Shown piece by piece: positions 18,223 to 27,965 of a DNA stretch of 64,000 nucleotides. Under the pieces are notes generated by a model that saw nothing but the letters and a program-made list of their open reading frames with translations, ran no database searches and was not told the origin of the DNA. The stretch is taken from positions 310,001-374,000 of the forward strand of contig NZ_JAFHKL010000003.1 in NCBI RefSeq assembly GCF_016937655.1, given 5' to 3'. Numbering within the stretch: the first letter of the stretch is position 1; each line of letters starts with the position of its first letter. This DNA is from Chromobacterium alkanivorans (GTDB taxonomy: Bacteria > Pseudomonadota > Gammaproteobacteria > Burkholderiales > Chromobacteriaceae). The position numbers and the translations under genes were made by a program.

Positions 18223-18909
18223 TCAAGTCCGCGGCCGCACCAGCTGCCAGGCCCGGCCCAGATAAGTCACCGCGCCGAAGCCGCTCCACACGTGCACCAG
18301 ACGGGTGAACGGGAAGATCACGAACAAGCTCATGCCCATGAACAAGTGCGCCTTGAACACCGGCGAGGCGCCGACGATGAAGATGGCCGCGTCGCCGCGC
18401 AGGGTGACGATGTGCTGAGCCCAGCTCATCAGCAACACCATCTCGTGGCCGTCCAGGTGCTGCGCCGACACCGCGATGGTGCTGAGGCCCAGCAACAAGG
18501 TGGCCAGAATCCACAGCAACACCAGCTTGTCGCGCCAGGTGGTGTTGGCCGCCAGCCGGTCACAGGTAAAGCGGCGGTGCAGCAGGATCAGGATGCCGAT
18601 CAGGCACAGGCCGCCCATGATGCCGCCGGCCGTCATCGCGAACACTTGCTTGAAGCTGTGGCTGACGCCCAGCGCGTCCCATACCGCCACCGGCGTCAAC
18701 AGGCCCACCAGATGGCCGAAGAACAGGCCGATGATGCCGAGGTGGAACAGGATGTTGCCCAGCCTCAGCTGGCCGCGGTACAGCAGTTGCGAGGATTCGC
18801 TCTTCCAGCTGTATTGCTCGCGGTCGAAGCGGATCAGGCTGCCCAGCAGGAACACCGCCAGAGCGATGTAGGGGTAGATGCCGAATACGAATTGGTGCAG
18901 ATAGTTCAT
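18223..18909 (-). CDS. narI: Respiratory nitrate reductase gamma subunit
   Basis: A 228-residue membrane subunit of nitrate reductase A with five hydrophobic segments and histidines at the positions that bind the two b-type haems (for example HLGIIGLFFGH and SAQHLDGHE). It takes electrons from quinol and passes them to NarH. It is the last gene of narGHJI, begins 22 bases after narJ, and has a terminator just behind it. Confidence 0.95.
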   Translation of the reverse strand: MNYLHQFVFGIYPYIALAVFLLGSLIRFDREQYSWKSESSQLLYRGQLRLGNILFHLGIIGLFFGHLVGLLTPVAVWDALGVSHSFKQVFAMTAGGIMGGLCLIGILILLHRRFTCDRLAANTTWRDKLVLLWILATLLLGLSTIAVSAQHLDGHEMVLLMSWAQHIVTLRGDAAIFIVGASPVFKAHLFMGMSLFVIFPFTRLVHVWSGFGAVTYLGRAWQLVRPRT

Positions 18910-18931
18910 GTTGCTCTCCTGGCAGCGGGAT

Positions 18932-19573
18932 TCAGCCCTGCGGCCGCTGCGGGTAAAAGTTCACCGGAGCGATGGCCGGCCGCGCCGGCTTCAGCAGCGG
19001 CTCCACGCCGTCCGCGCCGGGGCCGAAGGTCTCCAGCATCTCATCCATGTCGCGTACCGGCGGCACGGTCAGCGCTTCCGGCTCCACCGGCGACAGCAGC
19101 ACCAGCCCCTGCAGCACGCCGGCGTAGTGGGAACGGCTGTCGGCCAGCTTGCCGGCGACGTGGGCGATCACGTGCACCGCGTCGGAAAGCAGCCGGACGG
19201 CCTCCTCCGGCTGGCACTGCGCCAGAAACTCCAGGAACAGCGGCAGATAGTCCGGCAGCTCGTTCGCCGCCGGTTCGAAGCCCTGGGCCTGGTATTCGGC
19301 CAGCAGGTCCACCATGGCCTGGCCGCGGGCGCGGTCCTCGCCGTGGATGTGCTCGAACAGATGCAGCGAATGGCTGGGGTTGCGGTCGAAGGTCTGCACA
19401 TAGCGTTCTTGCAGCGTGATCAGATCCTCGCCCTCCAAGGACAGCAGCAGCGGCTCCAGCAGCCGGGCGATGCGCGGCTCGGCCGCGACTTCGACGCGGA
19501 TGTCGTCCGCCGCCGCGACCAGATCCGGCTCCGGGTAGCACAGCAAGGCGGATAAGGCTTGATAGATGCGCAT
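18932..19573 (-). CDS. narJ: Nitrate reductase assembly chaperone NarJ
   Basis: A 213-residue helical cytoplasmic chaperone of the NarJ/TorD family that helps insert the molybdenum cofactor into NarG before membrane attachment. The signature LLCYPEPDL near the N-terminus and the SHSLHLFEHIHGEDRARGQAM segment are typical. I chose ATG 19573, 11 bases after narH. The same frame stays open far upstream, but that part overlaps narH. Confidence 0.93.
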   Translation of the reverse strand: MRIYQALSALLCYPEPDLVAAADDIRVEVAAEPRIARLLEPLLLSLEGEDLITLQERYVQTFDRNPSHSLHLFEHIHGEDRARGQAMVDLLAEYQAQGFEPAANELPDYLPLFLEFLAQCQPEEAVRLLSDAVHVIAHVAGKLADSRSHYAGVLQGLVLLSPVEPEALTVPPVRDMDEMLETFGPGADGVEPLLKPARPAIAPVNFYPQRPQG

Positions 19574-19584
19574 GGCGTTCTCCC

Positions 19585-21135
19585 TCACTGGCCGGAATTG
19601 GACTTGCGGTCGCGCCGCATGTCGTGGAACACGATGGGGGTGGCCTTCTTCTTGCCGAACAAGCTGGCGTCGGACTCGCCGCCGGAGCAGCCGTTGCCGA
19701 AGGTGAAGCCGCAGGACGCCTTGTCCTCGAAGGTGTTCTCCACCAGTTCTTTGTGGCTGGACGGAATCACGAAGCGGTCTTCGTAATTGGCGATGGCCAT
19801 CACCTGGTACATCTCCTCCACCTGGGCCGGATTCAGATGGGTGCCCTTGAGGGTGGCGGCGTCCGACACCTTCTCCACGCTCTTCTTGCGCATATAGCGC
19901 CGCATCGCCACCATGGTTTCCAGCGCCTTCACCACCGGCTCTTCCTTGCCGGCGGTCAGCAGATTGGCCAGGTACTGGATGGGGATGCGCAGATCCTTGA
20001 CGTCCGGGATGATGCCGTTCTCGCCGATCAGGCCGTTTTCCATCGCGGACTGGATCGGCGACAGCGGCGGGATGTACCACACCATCGGCAGGGTCCGGTA
20101 TTCCGGGTGCAGCGGGAAGGCCACTTTCCACTCCATCGCCATCTTGTAGACCGGGGAGCGCTGCGCGGCGTCTATCCAGCTCTGCGGAATGCCCTGCTTC
20201 TGCGCCTCGGCGATCACTTCCGGCGCGTTCGGGTCCAGGAACACGCCCAGCTGCGCCTCGTACAGGCTCTTCGGGTCTTCCACCGCGGCGGCTTCGTCTA
20301 TCTTGTCGGCGTCGTACAGCAGCACGCCCAGGTAGCGGATGCGGCCGACGCAGGTTTCCGAGCACACTGTCGGCTGGCCGCCCTCGATGCGCGGGTAGCA
20401 GAAGGTGCACTTCTCGGCCTTGCCGGAGGTCCAGTTGTAATAGATCTTCTTGTACGGGCAGCCGGATACGCACATGCGCCAGCCGCGGCATTTGTCCTGA
20501 TCGATCAGCACGATGCCGTCGTCTTCGCGCTTATAGATGGAGCCGGACGGACAGGAGGCGACGCAGGCCGGGTTCAGGCAGTGTTCGCACAGCCGCGGCA
20601 GATACATCATGAAAGTGTTCTCGAAGGCCGAGTACATTTCCTTCTGGATGCCTTCGAACAAAGCGTCCTTGCTGCGCTTGGCGAATTCGCCGCCCAGGTC
20701 GTCTTCCCAGTTGGGGCCCCATTCGATCTTGTCCATCTTCTTGCCGGTCAACACCGACACCGGCCGCGCGGTGGGCGGGGTCTGCATTTCCGGCGCGTTC
20801 TGCAGATGTTCGTAGTCGTAGGTGAACGGCTCGTAGTAGTCGTCTATCGCCGGCATATTGGGGTTGGCGAAGATATTGCCCAGGATTTTCAGCCGGCCGC
20901 CCTGACGCGGCTCCAGCTTGCCGTTGGGCTTGCGCACCCAGCCGCCCTTCCACTTTTCCTGGTTTTCCCATTCCTTGGGGTAGCCGATGCCGGGCTTGGT
21001 TTCCACATTGTTGAACCAGGCGTATTCGATGCCGTCGCGGCTGGTCCAGACGTTCTTGCAGGTGACCGAACACGTGTGGCAGCCGATGCACTTGTCCAGG
21101 TTCAGCACCATGCCGATTTGAGCGCGGATTTTCAT
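19585..21135 (-). CDS. narH: Respiratory nitrate reductase beta subunit
   Basis: A 516-residue iron-sulphur subunit that carries electrons from NarI to NarG. Four cysteine groups are visible: CIGCHTCSVTCKNVW near the N-terminus, CEHCLNPACVASCPSG, CRGWRMCVSGCPYKK (the Trp marks the [3Fe-4S] site) and CTFCYPR..CSETCVGR. Its ATG overlaps the narG stop by four bases, showing translational coupling. Confidence 0.97.
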   Translation of the reverse strand: MKIRAQIGMVLNLDKCIGCHTCSVTCKNVWTSRDGIEYAWFNNVETKPGIGYPKEWENQEKWKGGWVRKPNGKLEPRQGGRLKILGNIFANPNMPAIDDYYEPFTYDYEHLQNAPEMQTPPTARPVSVLTGKKMDKIEWGPNWEDDLGGEFAKRSKDALFEGIQKEMYSAFENTFMMYLPRLCEHCLNPACVASCPSGSIYKREDDGIVLIDQDKCRGWRMCVSGCPYKKIYYNWTSGKAEKCTFCYPRIEGGQPTVCSETCVGRIRYLGVLLYDADKIDEAAAVEDPKSLYEAQLGVFLDPNAPEVIAEAQKQGIPQSWIDAAQRSPVYKMAMEWKVAFPLHPEYRTLPMVWYIPPLSPIQSAMENGLIGENGIIPDVKDLRIPIQYLANLLTAGKEEPVVKALETMVAMRRYMRKKSVEKVSDAATLKGTHLNPAQVEEMYQVMAIANYEDRFVIPSSHKELVENTFEDKASCGFTFGNGCSGGESDASLFGKKKATPIVFHDMRRDRKSNSGQ

Positions 21136-24100
21136 TGTTGGTCTCCTGCCGGACTATCCATCCAGTCCACTGTGTTCATCTTGCGCACCACCACGAATTC
21201 GTCGCGGTTGGCGCCCACGGTGCCGTAGTAGTTGAAGCCCCAGGACAGCTGCGCGTAGCCGCCTATCATGTGGGTGGGCTTGGTCACCGCGCGGGTCACC
21301 GAGTTGTGGATGCCGCCGCGCTTGCCGGACACTTCCGCGCCCGGCACGTTCACGATCTTCTCCTGGGCGTGGTACATCAGCGTCATCCCCTGCGGCACCC
21401 GCTGCGACACCACGGCGCGGGCGGTCAGCGTGCCGTTGACGTTGAACACCTCGATCCAGTCGTTGTCCACGATGCCGGCCTTCTTGGCGTCGTCCTCGGA
21501 CAGCCACACGTGCGGGCCGCCGCGGCTCAGCGTCAGCATGCGCAGATTGTCGGAATAGGTGCTGTGGATGCCCCACTTCTGGTGCGGGGTCAGGAAGTTC
21601 AGCACCAGTTCGTGATTGCCGTTGCCGTGCTTGCCCAGCACCGCCTGCGTGGTTTTCAGGTCCACCGCCGGCTTGTACACGCACAGGCCTTCGCCGAAGG
21701 CGCGCATCCACTGGTGATCCTGATAGAACTGCTGGCGGCCGGTGATGGTGCGCCAGGGAATCAGCTCGTGCACATTGGTATAGCCGGCGTTGTAGCTGAC
21801 TTCTTCGCTTTCCAGGCCGGACCAGGTGGGCGAGGAAATGATCTTGCGCGGCTGCGCCTGCACGTCGCGGAAGCGGATGCTGTCGTGCTCGCGCGGCTTG
21901 GCCAGGTGGGTGTGGTCGCGGCCGGTGATCTTGGACAGCGCGTCCCAGGCCTTCACCGCCACGTGGCCGTTGGTTTCCGGCGCCAGGGTCAGAATCATCT
22001 CGGCGGCGTCGATCGCAGTTTCCAGCTTGGGCTGGCCCTTGCCGGCGCCTTGGCTGGCCACCTGGTTCAGGCCGCGCAGAATGTCCACTTCATGGCCGGT
22101 TTTCCAGCTGATGCCCTTGCCGCCGTTGCCGGCTTTTTCCAGCAAGGGGCCGATGGTGGTGAACTTGTCGTAGATCGCGCCGTAGTCGCGCTCCACCACC
22201 GTCATCTTGGGCATGGTCTTGCCCGGCACCGGCTCGCACTCGCCTTTTTTCCAGTCCTTGGGATCGAAGGGCTGGCCCAGTTCTTCCGGGGTATCGTGCA
22301 TCAGCGGGGTCAGCACCAGATCCTTTTGCACGCCCAGGTAGTCCTTGCCCAGCTCGGACAGCTTCTTGGCGAAACCCTTGTAGATTTCCCAGTCGGTGCG
22401 GGACTGCCACAGCGGCTGCACCGCTTCGGACAGCGGGTGGATGAAGGGGTGCATGTCCGAGGTGTTGAGGTCGTCCTTCTCGTACCAGGTGGCGGTGGGC
22501 AGCACCACGTCGCCGTACAGGCAGGTGGTGGACATGCGGAAGTCCAGCACCACCAGCAGGTCCAGCTTGCCTTCCGCCGCCGGGCGCACGGTGATCTCGG
22601 TGGGCTTGATGCAGTCGTCTTCCGAGTTCAGCACCGCGTTCTGGGTGCCCAGCAGGTATTTGAGGAAGTATTCGTGGCCCTTGCCGGAGCTGCCTAGGAT
22701 GTTGGAGCGCCACACGAACATATTGCGCGGGAAGTTCTGCGGGTTGTCCGGGTCGTTGCAGGCCAGGTCCAGCTTGCCGGACTTGAGGCCGTCCACCACG
22801 TAGGCGGCGGCGTCCTGGCCGGCGGCGGCCGCGGCGCGGGTTACGTCCAGCGGGTTGGCGGACAGCTGCGGCGCGGACGGCAGCCAGCCCATCCGTTCGG
22901 CCTTGGCGTTGTAATCGATCAGCGCCATGCCGGCCATGCGGCCGTCGGCGGTGGGCGCCAGGATTTCGCCGACGCCCAGTTTTTCATGCCGCCACTGGCT
23001 GGTGTGGGCGTAGAAGAAGCTGGTGCCGTTCATCTGCCGCGCCGGGCGGTTCCAGTCGCCGGCGAAGGCCAGCGGCGCCCAACCGGTTTGCGGACGCAGT
23101 TTTTCCTGGCCCACGTAATGGCACCAGCCGCCGCCGGACTGGCCGATGCAGCCGCACAGCATCAGCATATTGATGATGCCGCGGTAGGTCATGTCCATGT
23201 GGTACCAGTGATTCAGCGCCGCGCCGACGATGACCATGGATTTGCCCTGGGTCTGATCCGCGTTTTGCGCGAACTCGCGCGCTACCTGGATCACTAGTTC
23301 CGGCTTCACGCCGGTGTGCTTCTGCTGCCAGGCCGGGGTGTAGGGCACGTCGTCCATGTAGTCGACGGCGACGTTGCCGCCGCCCAGACCGCGGTCTACG
23401 CCGTAGTTGGCCGCCATCAGGTCGAACACCGTGGCCACCAGAGTTTCGCTGCCGTCGGCCAGGCGGATGCGCTTGGCCGGCACATTGCGGGTCAGCAGCT
23501 CGTCGTGCTCGGCGCCGAAGTAAGGGAAGCCGACGCCCACCACCGCGTCGCTTTCCTTGATCAGCGACAGCTTGGCGGACACCTCGCGGCCGTTGCCGCC
23601 GTCCTTCTGCTCCAGGTTCCACTTGCCGGCCTTGCCCTCGGCCTGGCCCCAGCGGAAACCGATGGAGCCGTTGGGCGCGACGATGTCGCCGCTGGCCTCG
23701 TCGATCAGCAGGGTTTTCCAGTCCGGGTTGTTGTCTTCGCCCAGGCCGCCCTCCAGATGGGAGGCGCGCAGGAAGTAATCGGGGATGTAACGCTCGCCGT
23801 CTGGCTTCAGCGCCACCAGCATCGGCATGTCGGTGTAGCGGCGGATGTAGTCGGTGAAGTAACCGGACGGATTATCGAGGTGGAATTCCTTGAAGATCAC
23901 ATGGCCCATCGCCATCGCCAGCGCGGCGTCGGTGCCCTGCTTGGGCGCCATCCAGATATCGCCGAACTTGGCCATTTCGCCAAAGTCGCTGGATACCGCC
24001 ACCGTCTTGGTGCCCTTGTAGCGCACCTCGGTGTAGAAGTGGGCGTCCGGGGTGCGCGTCATCGGCACATTGGAGCCCCACACCATCAGATAGGTGGAGT

Positions 24101-24833
24101 TGTACCAGTCCGCGGATTCGGCCACGTCGGTCTGCTCGCCCCAGGTCTGCGGGCTGGCCGGCGGCAAATCGCAGTACCAGTCGTAGAAGGACAGCGGTAC
24201 GCCGCCGATCAGGCTGAGGTAGCGGCTGCCGGCGGCGTAGGACACCATGGACATCGCCGGGATCGGCGAGAAGCCCACCACCCGGTCCGGACCGTATCGC
24301 TTGATGGTGAAGGCGTTGGCGGCGGCCACGATCTCGTTGGCCTCGTCCCAGCTGGCGCGCACGAAACCGCCCTGGCCGCGCTTGGACTTGTACTGCTTGG
24401 CCAGCTCCGGCGTCTGGCTGATCTTTTCCCAGGCCTCCACCGGGCTCAGGGTCTGGCGCGCCTCGCGCCACAATTTGGCCAGCCGGCCGCGGATCATCGG
24501 GTATTTGACGCGCTGGGCGGAGTAGACGTACCAGCTGTAGGACGCGCCGCGCGGGCAGCCGCGCGGCTCGTGATTGGGCAGGTCCGGCCGGGTGCGCGGG
24601 TAATCGGTCTGCTGGGTTTCCCAGGTGATCAGGCCGTTCTTCACATACACCTTCCAGCTACAGGAACCGGTGCAGTTCACGCCATGGGTGGAGCGCACCA
24701 CCTTGTCGTGCTGCCAGCGCTGGCGGTAGGCGTTTTCCCAACCGCGATCCTCGTTGACGACGGCGCCATGACCATTGGCAAAGGTGGAGCGGGTCTTGCC
24801 CAGGAAATTCAAACGGTCGAGAAAGTGACTCAT
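21132..24833 (-). CDS. narG: Respiratory nitrate reductase alpha subunit
   Basis: A 1233-residue molybdenum-bis-MGD subunit that reduces nitrate to nitrite on the cytoplasmic face. The [4Fe-4S] FS0 region is seen in STHGVNCTGSCSWKVYVKNG, and the Mo-ligand Asp region in VWGSNVPMTRTPDAHF. The start MSHFLDRLNFLGKTRSTF matches the N-terminus of known NarG proteins and has GGAGG five bases upstream, so I rejected a longer frame that begins at 24917. No narK transporter gene is seen next to it, unlike many nar loci. Confidence 0.97.
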   Translation of the reverse strand: MSHFLDRLNFLGKTRSTFANGHGAVVNEDRGWENAYRQRWQHDKVVRSTHGVNCTGSCSWKVYVKNGLITWETQQTDYPRTRPDLPNHEPRGCPRGASYSWYVYSAQRVKYPMIRGRLAKLWREARQTLSPVEAWEKISQTPELAKQYKSKRGQGGFVRASWDEANEIVAAANAFTIKRYGPDRVVGFSPIPAMSMVSYAAGSRYLSLIGGVPLSFYDWYCDLPPASPQTWGEQTDVAESADWYNSTYLMVWGSNVPMTRTPDAHFYTEVRYKGTKTVAVSSDFGEMAKFGDIWMAPKQGTDAALAMAMGHVIFKEFHLDNPSGYFTDYIRRYTDMPMLVALKPDGERYIPDYFLRASHLEGGLGEDNNPDWKTLLIDEASGDIVAPNGSIGFRWGQAEGKAGKWNLEQKDGGNGREVSAKLSLIKESDAVVGVGFPYFGAEHDELLTRNVPAKRIRLADGSETLVATVFDLMAANYGVDRGLGGGNVAVDYMDDVPYTPAWQQKHTGVKPELVIQVAREFAQNADQTQGKSMVIVGAALNHWYHMDMTYRGIINMLMLCGCIGQSGGGWCHYVGQEKLRPQTGWAPLAFAGDWNRPARQMNGTSFFYAHTSQWRHEKLGVGEILAPTADGRMAGMALIDYNAKAERMGWLPSAPQLSANPLDVTRAAAAAGQDAAAYVVDGLKSGKLDLACNDPDNPQNFPRNMFVWRSNILGSSGKGHEYFLKYLLGTQNAVLNSEDDCIKPTEITVRPAAEGKLDLLVVLDFRMSTTCLYGDVVLPTATWYEKDDLNTSDMHPFIHPLSEAVQPLWQSRTDWEIYKGFAKKLSELGKDYLGVQKDLVLTPLMHDTPEELGQPFDPKDWKKGECEPVPGKTMPKMTVVERDYGAIYDKFTTIGPLLEKAGNGGKGISWKTGHEVDILRGLNQVASQGAGKGQPKLETAIDAAEMILTLAPETNGHVAVKAWDALSKITGRDHTHLAKPREHDSIRFRDVQAQPRKIISSPTWSGLESEEVSYNAGYTNVHELIPWRTITGRQQFYQDHQWMRAFGEGLCVYKPAVDLKTTQAVLGKHGNGNHELVLNFLTPHQKWGIHSTYSDNLRMLTLSRGGPHVWLSEDDAKKAGIVDNDWIEVFNVNGTLTARAVVSQRVPQGMTLMYHAQEKIVNVPGAEVSGKRGGIHNSVTRAVTKPTHMIGGYAQLSWGFNYYGTVGANRDEFVVVRKMNTVDWMDSPAGDQQ

Positions 24834-25063
24834 CTTGCCTCCAAATATCGGGGTCCGCGCCGCGCGGGCCGGCGGCTCCAGCCACCGGGGGAAACGGACC
24901 TTTTCACTTGATTGCAAGCTTAGAACCTAGCGACAAGCATCGACATTCGCCGAAGGTCGACGCCGGGCGGCGCATTGGCACTAGTCGCGGTTAGTACTTT
25001 GGCGAGAAGGACTAGCCAGAAAGAACTAGTGGCGATATTCGACCCTTGCCGTCGAAAAATAAA
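24834..25063. promoter_or_regulatory. Divergent promoter region of narG and the zinc operon
   Basis: This region should hold the narG promoter. I see no clean FNR palindrome or set of NarL heptamers. A CACTAGT..ACTAGTG inverted repeat and several other ACTAG words lie between 24979 and 25032; their meaning is unclear. Confidence 0.4.
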
Positions 25064-25075
25064 ATGTTATAACAT
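25064..25075 (+). promoter_or_regulatory. Candidate Zur box
   Basis: The perfect 12 bp palindrome ATGTTATAACAT, extended to AAATGTTATAACATAACA, resembles the proteobacterial Zur operator (GTTATAATATAAC-like). It lies 67 bases upstream of the COG0523 GTPase gene, whose relatives are repressed by Zur when zinc is plentiful. This placement supports Zur control of the whole operon. Confidence 0.65.
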
Positions 25076-25141
25076 AACAAAAATAACGACAGCCCAGCGC
25101 TCTCGCCATCCGCATCGCCATCACTCAATCGGACCCATGCC

Positions 25142-26380
25142 ATGACGCCCACGCCCTCTTCCGCCTCGCTAGACCCCAGACTGCCGGTCACCGTGCTGTC
25201 CGGCTTCCTCGGCGCCGGCAAGACCACCTTGCTCAACCACATTCTCAACAACCGCGAAGGCCGCCGCGTGGCGGTGATCGTCAACGACATGAGCGAGGTC
25301 AATATCGACGCCGCTCTGGTGCGCGAAGGCGGCGCCGCGCTGTCCCGCACCGAGGAAAAGCTGGTGGAAATGAGCAATGGCTGCATCTGCTGCACCTTGC
25401 GCGAAGACCTGCTGCTGGAAGTATCGCGGCTAGCGGACGAAGGCCGCTTCGACCAGCTGGTGATCGAATCCACCGGCATCGCCGAACCGCTGCCGGTGGC
25501 GGAAACCTTCACCTTCGCCGACGAGCAGGGCCGCAGCCTGGCCGACTCCGCGCGGCTGGACACCATGGTCACTGTGGTGGACGCCTGTCACTTCCTGCGC
25601 GACTACGCCTCGCGCGACCATCTGCGGCAACGCGGCGAATCGCTGGGCGAGGCCGACGAGCGCACGGTGGCGGATCTGTTGATCGAACAAGTGGAGTTCT
25701 GCGACGTGATCGTGCTCAACAAGACCGATCTGATAAACGCCGCGGACCAAGAGCGGCTGGCCGGCATTCTGCGCCAGCTCAACCCGCGTGCCCGCATTGT
25801 CGAAGCCCGCTTCGGCCAGGTGCCGCTGGACGCGGTGCTCAACACCGGCCTGTTCGACTTCGACGCCGCCGCCGACGCGCCCGGCTGGCTCAGCGAGCTG
25901 CGCGGCGAGCACACGCCGGAAACCGAGGAATACGGCATCGCCAGCTTCGTCTACCGCGCGCGCCGCCCCTTCCACCCGCAGCGCTTCTTCGAGCTGGCGC
26001 AGCGGGAATGGCCGGGCGTGCTGCGCTCCAAAGGCTATTTCTGGCTGGCCAGCCGCCCGGCCCACGCCCAGCTGTGGTCGCAGGCCGGCGCGGTGTGCCG
26101 CCACGAACTGGCCGGCCAATGGTGGGCCGCCACCCCGCGCGAATACTGGCCGCAGGACGAGGACAGCCTGCGCCAGATTGAAAGCCACTGGCAGGACGTC
26201 ATCGGCGACGCGCGCCAGGAACTGGTGCTGATCGGCATCGCCATGGACGAAGCCGAACTGCGCCGGCAACTGGACGACTGCCTGCTGGACGAGGCCGAAA
26301 TGGCCGCCGGTCCCGCCGCCTGGGCGCTGCTGCCGGACCCGTTCCCGCCGCTGGAAAGCGCCGCCGAGGACGCCGCATGA
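25142..26380 (+). CDS. zigA: COG0523 zinc-chaperone GTPase (ZigA-like)
   Basis: A 412-residue G3E-family GTPase. Walker A is [15 protein letters not shown] (about residues 21-35), the metal-binding CxCC motif is GCICCTL (about 81-87), and NKTD gives guanine specificity. A CobW C-terminal domain follows. Relatives hand zinc to client enzymes during zinc starvation. The gene lies behind a candidate Zur box and overlaps folE2 by four bases, which places it in the zinc-deficiency subgroup of COG0523 rather than cobalamin synthesis. Confidence 0.85.
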   Translation: MTPTPSSASLDPRLPVTVLSGFLGAGKTTLLNHILNNREGRRVAVIVNDMSEVNIDAALVREGGAALSRTEEKLVEMSNGCICCTLREDLLLEVSRLADEGRFDQLVIESTGIAEPLPVAETFTFADEQGRSLADSARLDTMVTVVDACHFLRDYASRDHLRQRGESLGEADERTVADLLIEQVEFCDVIVLNKTDLINAADQERLAGILRQLNPRARIVEARFGQVPLDAVLNTGLFDFDAAADAPGWLSELRGEHTPETEEYGIASFVYRARRPFHPQRFFELAQREWPGVLRSKGYFWLASRPAHAQLWSQAGAVCRHELAGQWWAATPREYWPQDEDSLRQIESHWQDVIGDARQELVLIGIAMDEAELRRQLDDCLLDEAEMAAGPAAWALLPDPFPPLESAAEDAA

Positions 26381-27261
26381 ACGCCCCGCTGCCCGACATC
26401 GCGCGCAGCGGCGCCGCCGCCGCGCTGCTGCCCTTGAACTGGGTGGGCATGGACGGCATCGCGCTGCCGCTACGGCTGGCGGACGCCGCCCACGGCTGCG
26501 TCGCCGCCCGCGCCAGCGTGCAAGTCAATCTGCCCCGGCCGGCGATCAAGGGCATCCACATGTCCCGGCTCTACCGGCTGCTGCAGCCCCACGCCGACGC
26601 CGCGCCGCTGAGCCCGGACGCCCTCAGCCGGCTGCTGCGGGCGATGGTGGACAGCCACGCCGACTGCGGCAGCGACGCCGCCCGCGCCGAATTCCGCTTC
26701 GAACTCTTGTGCCAGCGCCCGGCGCTGGCCACGCCGGGCCTGTCCGGCTGGAAAGCCTACCCGGCCGCGCTGGGCGCGGAACGGGACGACGACGGCTGCC
26801 GGCTGTGGGCCGAGGTGGAAATCGCCTACTCCTCCACCTGCCCCTGCTCCGCCGCGCTGGCGCGCCGGCTGATCGCCGACGCCTTCCGCCAACAGGACCG
26901 CGCGGCCACGCCGGACGCGGTTTACGACTGGCTGCTGGAACACGCCACGCTGGCCACCCCGCACAGCCAGCGCAGCCAGGCGCGGCTGCGCTTCGACATC
27001 GCCGCCGACGCCGCCGACTGGGACCTGGCGGCGCGCATAGACCTGGCCGAGCAGGCGCTGGCCACCCCGGTGCAAACCGCGGTCAAGCGCGCCGACGAAC
27101 AAGCCTTCGCCGCCCTCAACGGCGCCAATCTGATGTATGTGGAAGACGCCGCGCGCCGGCTGCAAGCGGCTCTGGCCGGCCACGGCCTGAGCCGGGTCGA
27201 CGTCCGCCATCAGGAAAGCCTGCACCCGCACGACGCGGTGGCGGCCAGCCAGCTCTCATAA
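26377..27261 (+). CDS. folE2: GTP cyclohydrolase IB (FolE2)
   Basis: A 294-residue type IB GTP cyclohydrolase, which makes 7,8-dihydroneopterin triphosphate for folate synthesis without strict need for zinc. Conserved blocks include [31 protein letters not shown] with the metal-site cysteine, and [13 protein letters not shown]. Its place after the zinc GTPase fits replacement of the zinc enzyme FolE in zinc starvation. The last codons TCA TAA meet a degenerate palindromic repeat: TCA appears to be a target triplet and the stop lies in the repeat's left end. Confidence 0.92.
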   Translation: MNAPLPDIARSGAAAALLPLNWVGMDGIALPLRLADAAHGCVAARASVQVNLPRPAIKGIHMSRLYRLLQPHADAAPLSPDALSRLLRAMVDSHADCGSDAARAEFRFELLCQRPALATPGLSGWKAYPAALGAERDDDGCRLWAEVEIAYSSTCPCSAALARRLIADAFRQQDRAATPDAVYDWLLEHATLATPHSQRSQARLRFDIAADAADWDLAARIDLAEQALATPVQTAVKRADEQAFAALNGANLMYVEDAARRLQAALAGHGLSRVDVRHQESLHPHDAVAASQLS

Positions 27262-27390
27262 TCTATCCACGATCTCGCGAGCAAGAGCGAGACAAGGCGA
27301 GAACAGCTGAGAAAGCGGAGTGTACATTTGGTACATGAGCATTTCGAAGATGTTCTCAACGCCGCAGCGCAGCAGATCGTGAACACACTC
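27259..27390. repeat. MITE-like palindromic element, copy E, inside the zinc operon
   Basis: A 132 bp copy with a worn left end (TAATCTATCCACGATCT against GAACCTGTTTACGATCT) and right end AGATCGTGAACACACTC. It is flanked by TCA (27256-27258 and 27391-27393). It lies between folE2 and the carbonic anhydrase gene, and its left end supplies the folE2 stop codon. Confidence 0.75.
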
Positions 27391-27404
27391 TCAGGGAGCA
27401 GCGC

Positions 27405-27965
27405 TTGATACGCAAAAACCCCTCCGGCCACCTGCCGGTAATCGCCGAATCCGCCTACGTCGACAAGACCGCCATCCTCTGCGGCAAGATCATCGTCCAC
27501 GACAACGTCTTCATCGGCCCCTACGCGGTGATCCGCGCCGACGAAGTGGACGCCAACGGCGAAATGGAGGCCATCGTCATCGGCCCCCACTCCAATATCC
27601 AGGACGGCGTGGTCATCCACTCCAAGGCCGGCGCCGCCGTCGCCATCGGCGCGCACACCTCCATCGCCCACCGCTCCATCATCCACGGCCCCTGCGCCGT
27701 GGGCGAGCGCGTCTTCGTCGGCTTCAACAGCGTGCTGTTCAACTGCCGCGTCGGCGACGGCTGCGTGGTGCGCCACAACGCGGTGGTGGACGGCTGCGAA
27801 CTGCCGGCCGGCTGCTACGTGGCCTCCACCGAACGCATAGGCGCGGCCAGCGACACCGCGCGCCTGCCCAAGGCCAGCGTCTCCGCCGCCGAATTCTCCG
27901 AAGACGTGCTGCGCGCCAATAGCGAACTGGTGCGCGGCTACAAAGCGCTGCAAAACGAGTTCTGA
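27405..27965 (+). CDS. Gamma-class carbonic anhydrase-like protein
   Basis: A 186-residue left-handed beta-helix protein of the gamma carbonic anhydrase/YrdA family, with hexapeptide-type repeats over most of its length. The three metal histidines appear to be present in VVIHSKAG and SIAHRSIIHGP. The start is TTG 27405, with GGGAG about 6 bases upstream. Members of this family can use metals other than zinc, which fits a zinc-sparing operon. Carbonic anhydrase activity is likely but not proven for this branch. Confidence 0.75.
   Translation: MIRKNPSGHLPVIAESAYVDKTAILCGKIIVHDNVFIGPYAVIRADEVDANGEMEAIVIGPHSNIQDGVVIHSKAGAAVAIGAHTSIAHRSIIHGPCAVGERVFVGFNSVLFNCRVGDGCVVRHNAVVDGCELPAGCYVASTERIGAASDTARLPKASVSAAEFSEDVLRANSELVRGYKALQNEF

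Noticed and set aside
19574-20491. Upstream extension of the narJ frame
   Set aside because: It overlaps narH in another frame. NarJ family length and the start MRIYQALSALLCYPEP fix the start at 19573.
24834-24917. Extended N-terminus of NarG
   Set aside because: Known NarG proteins start at the equivalent of MSHFLDRLNFL, and GGAGG lies directly before that ATG.
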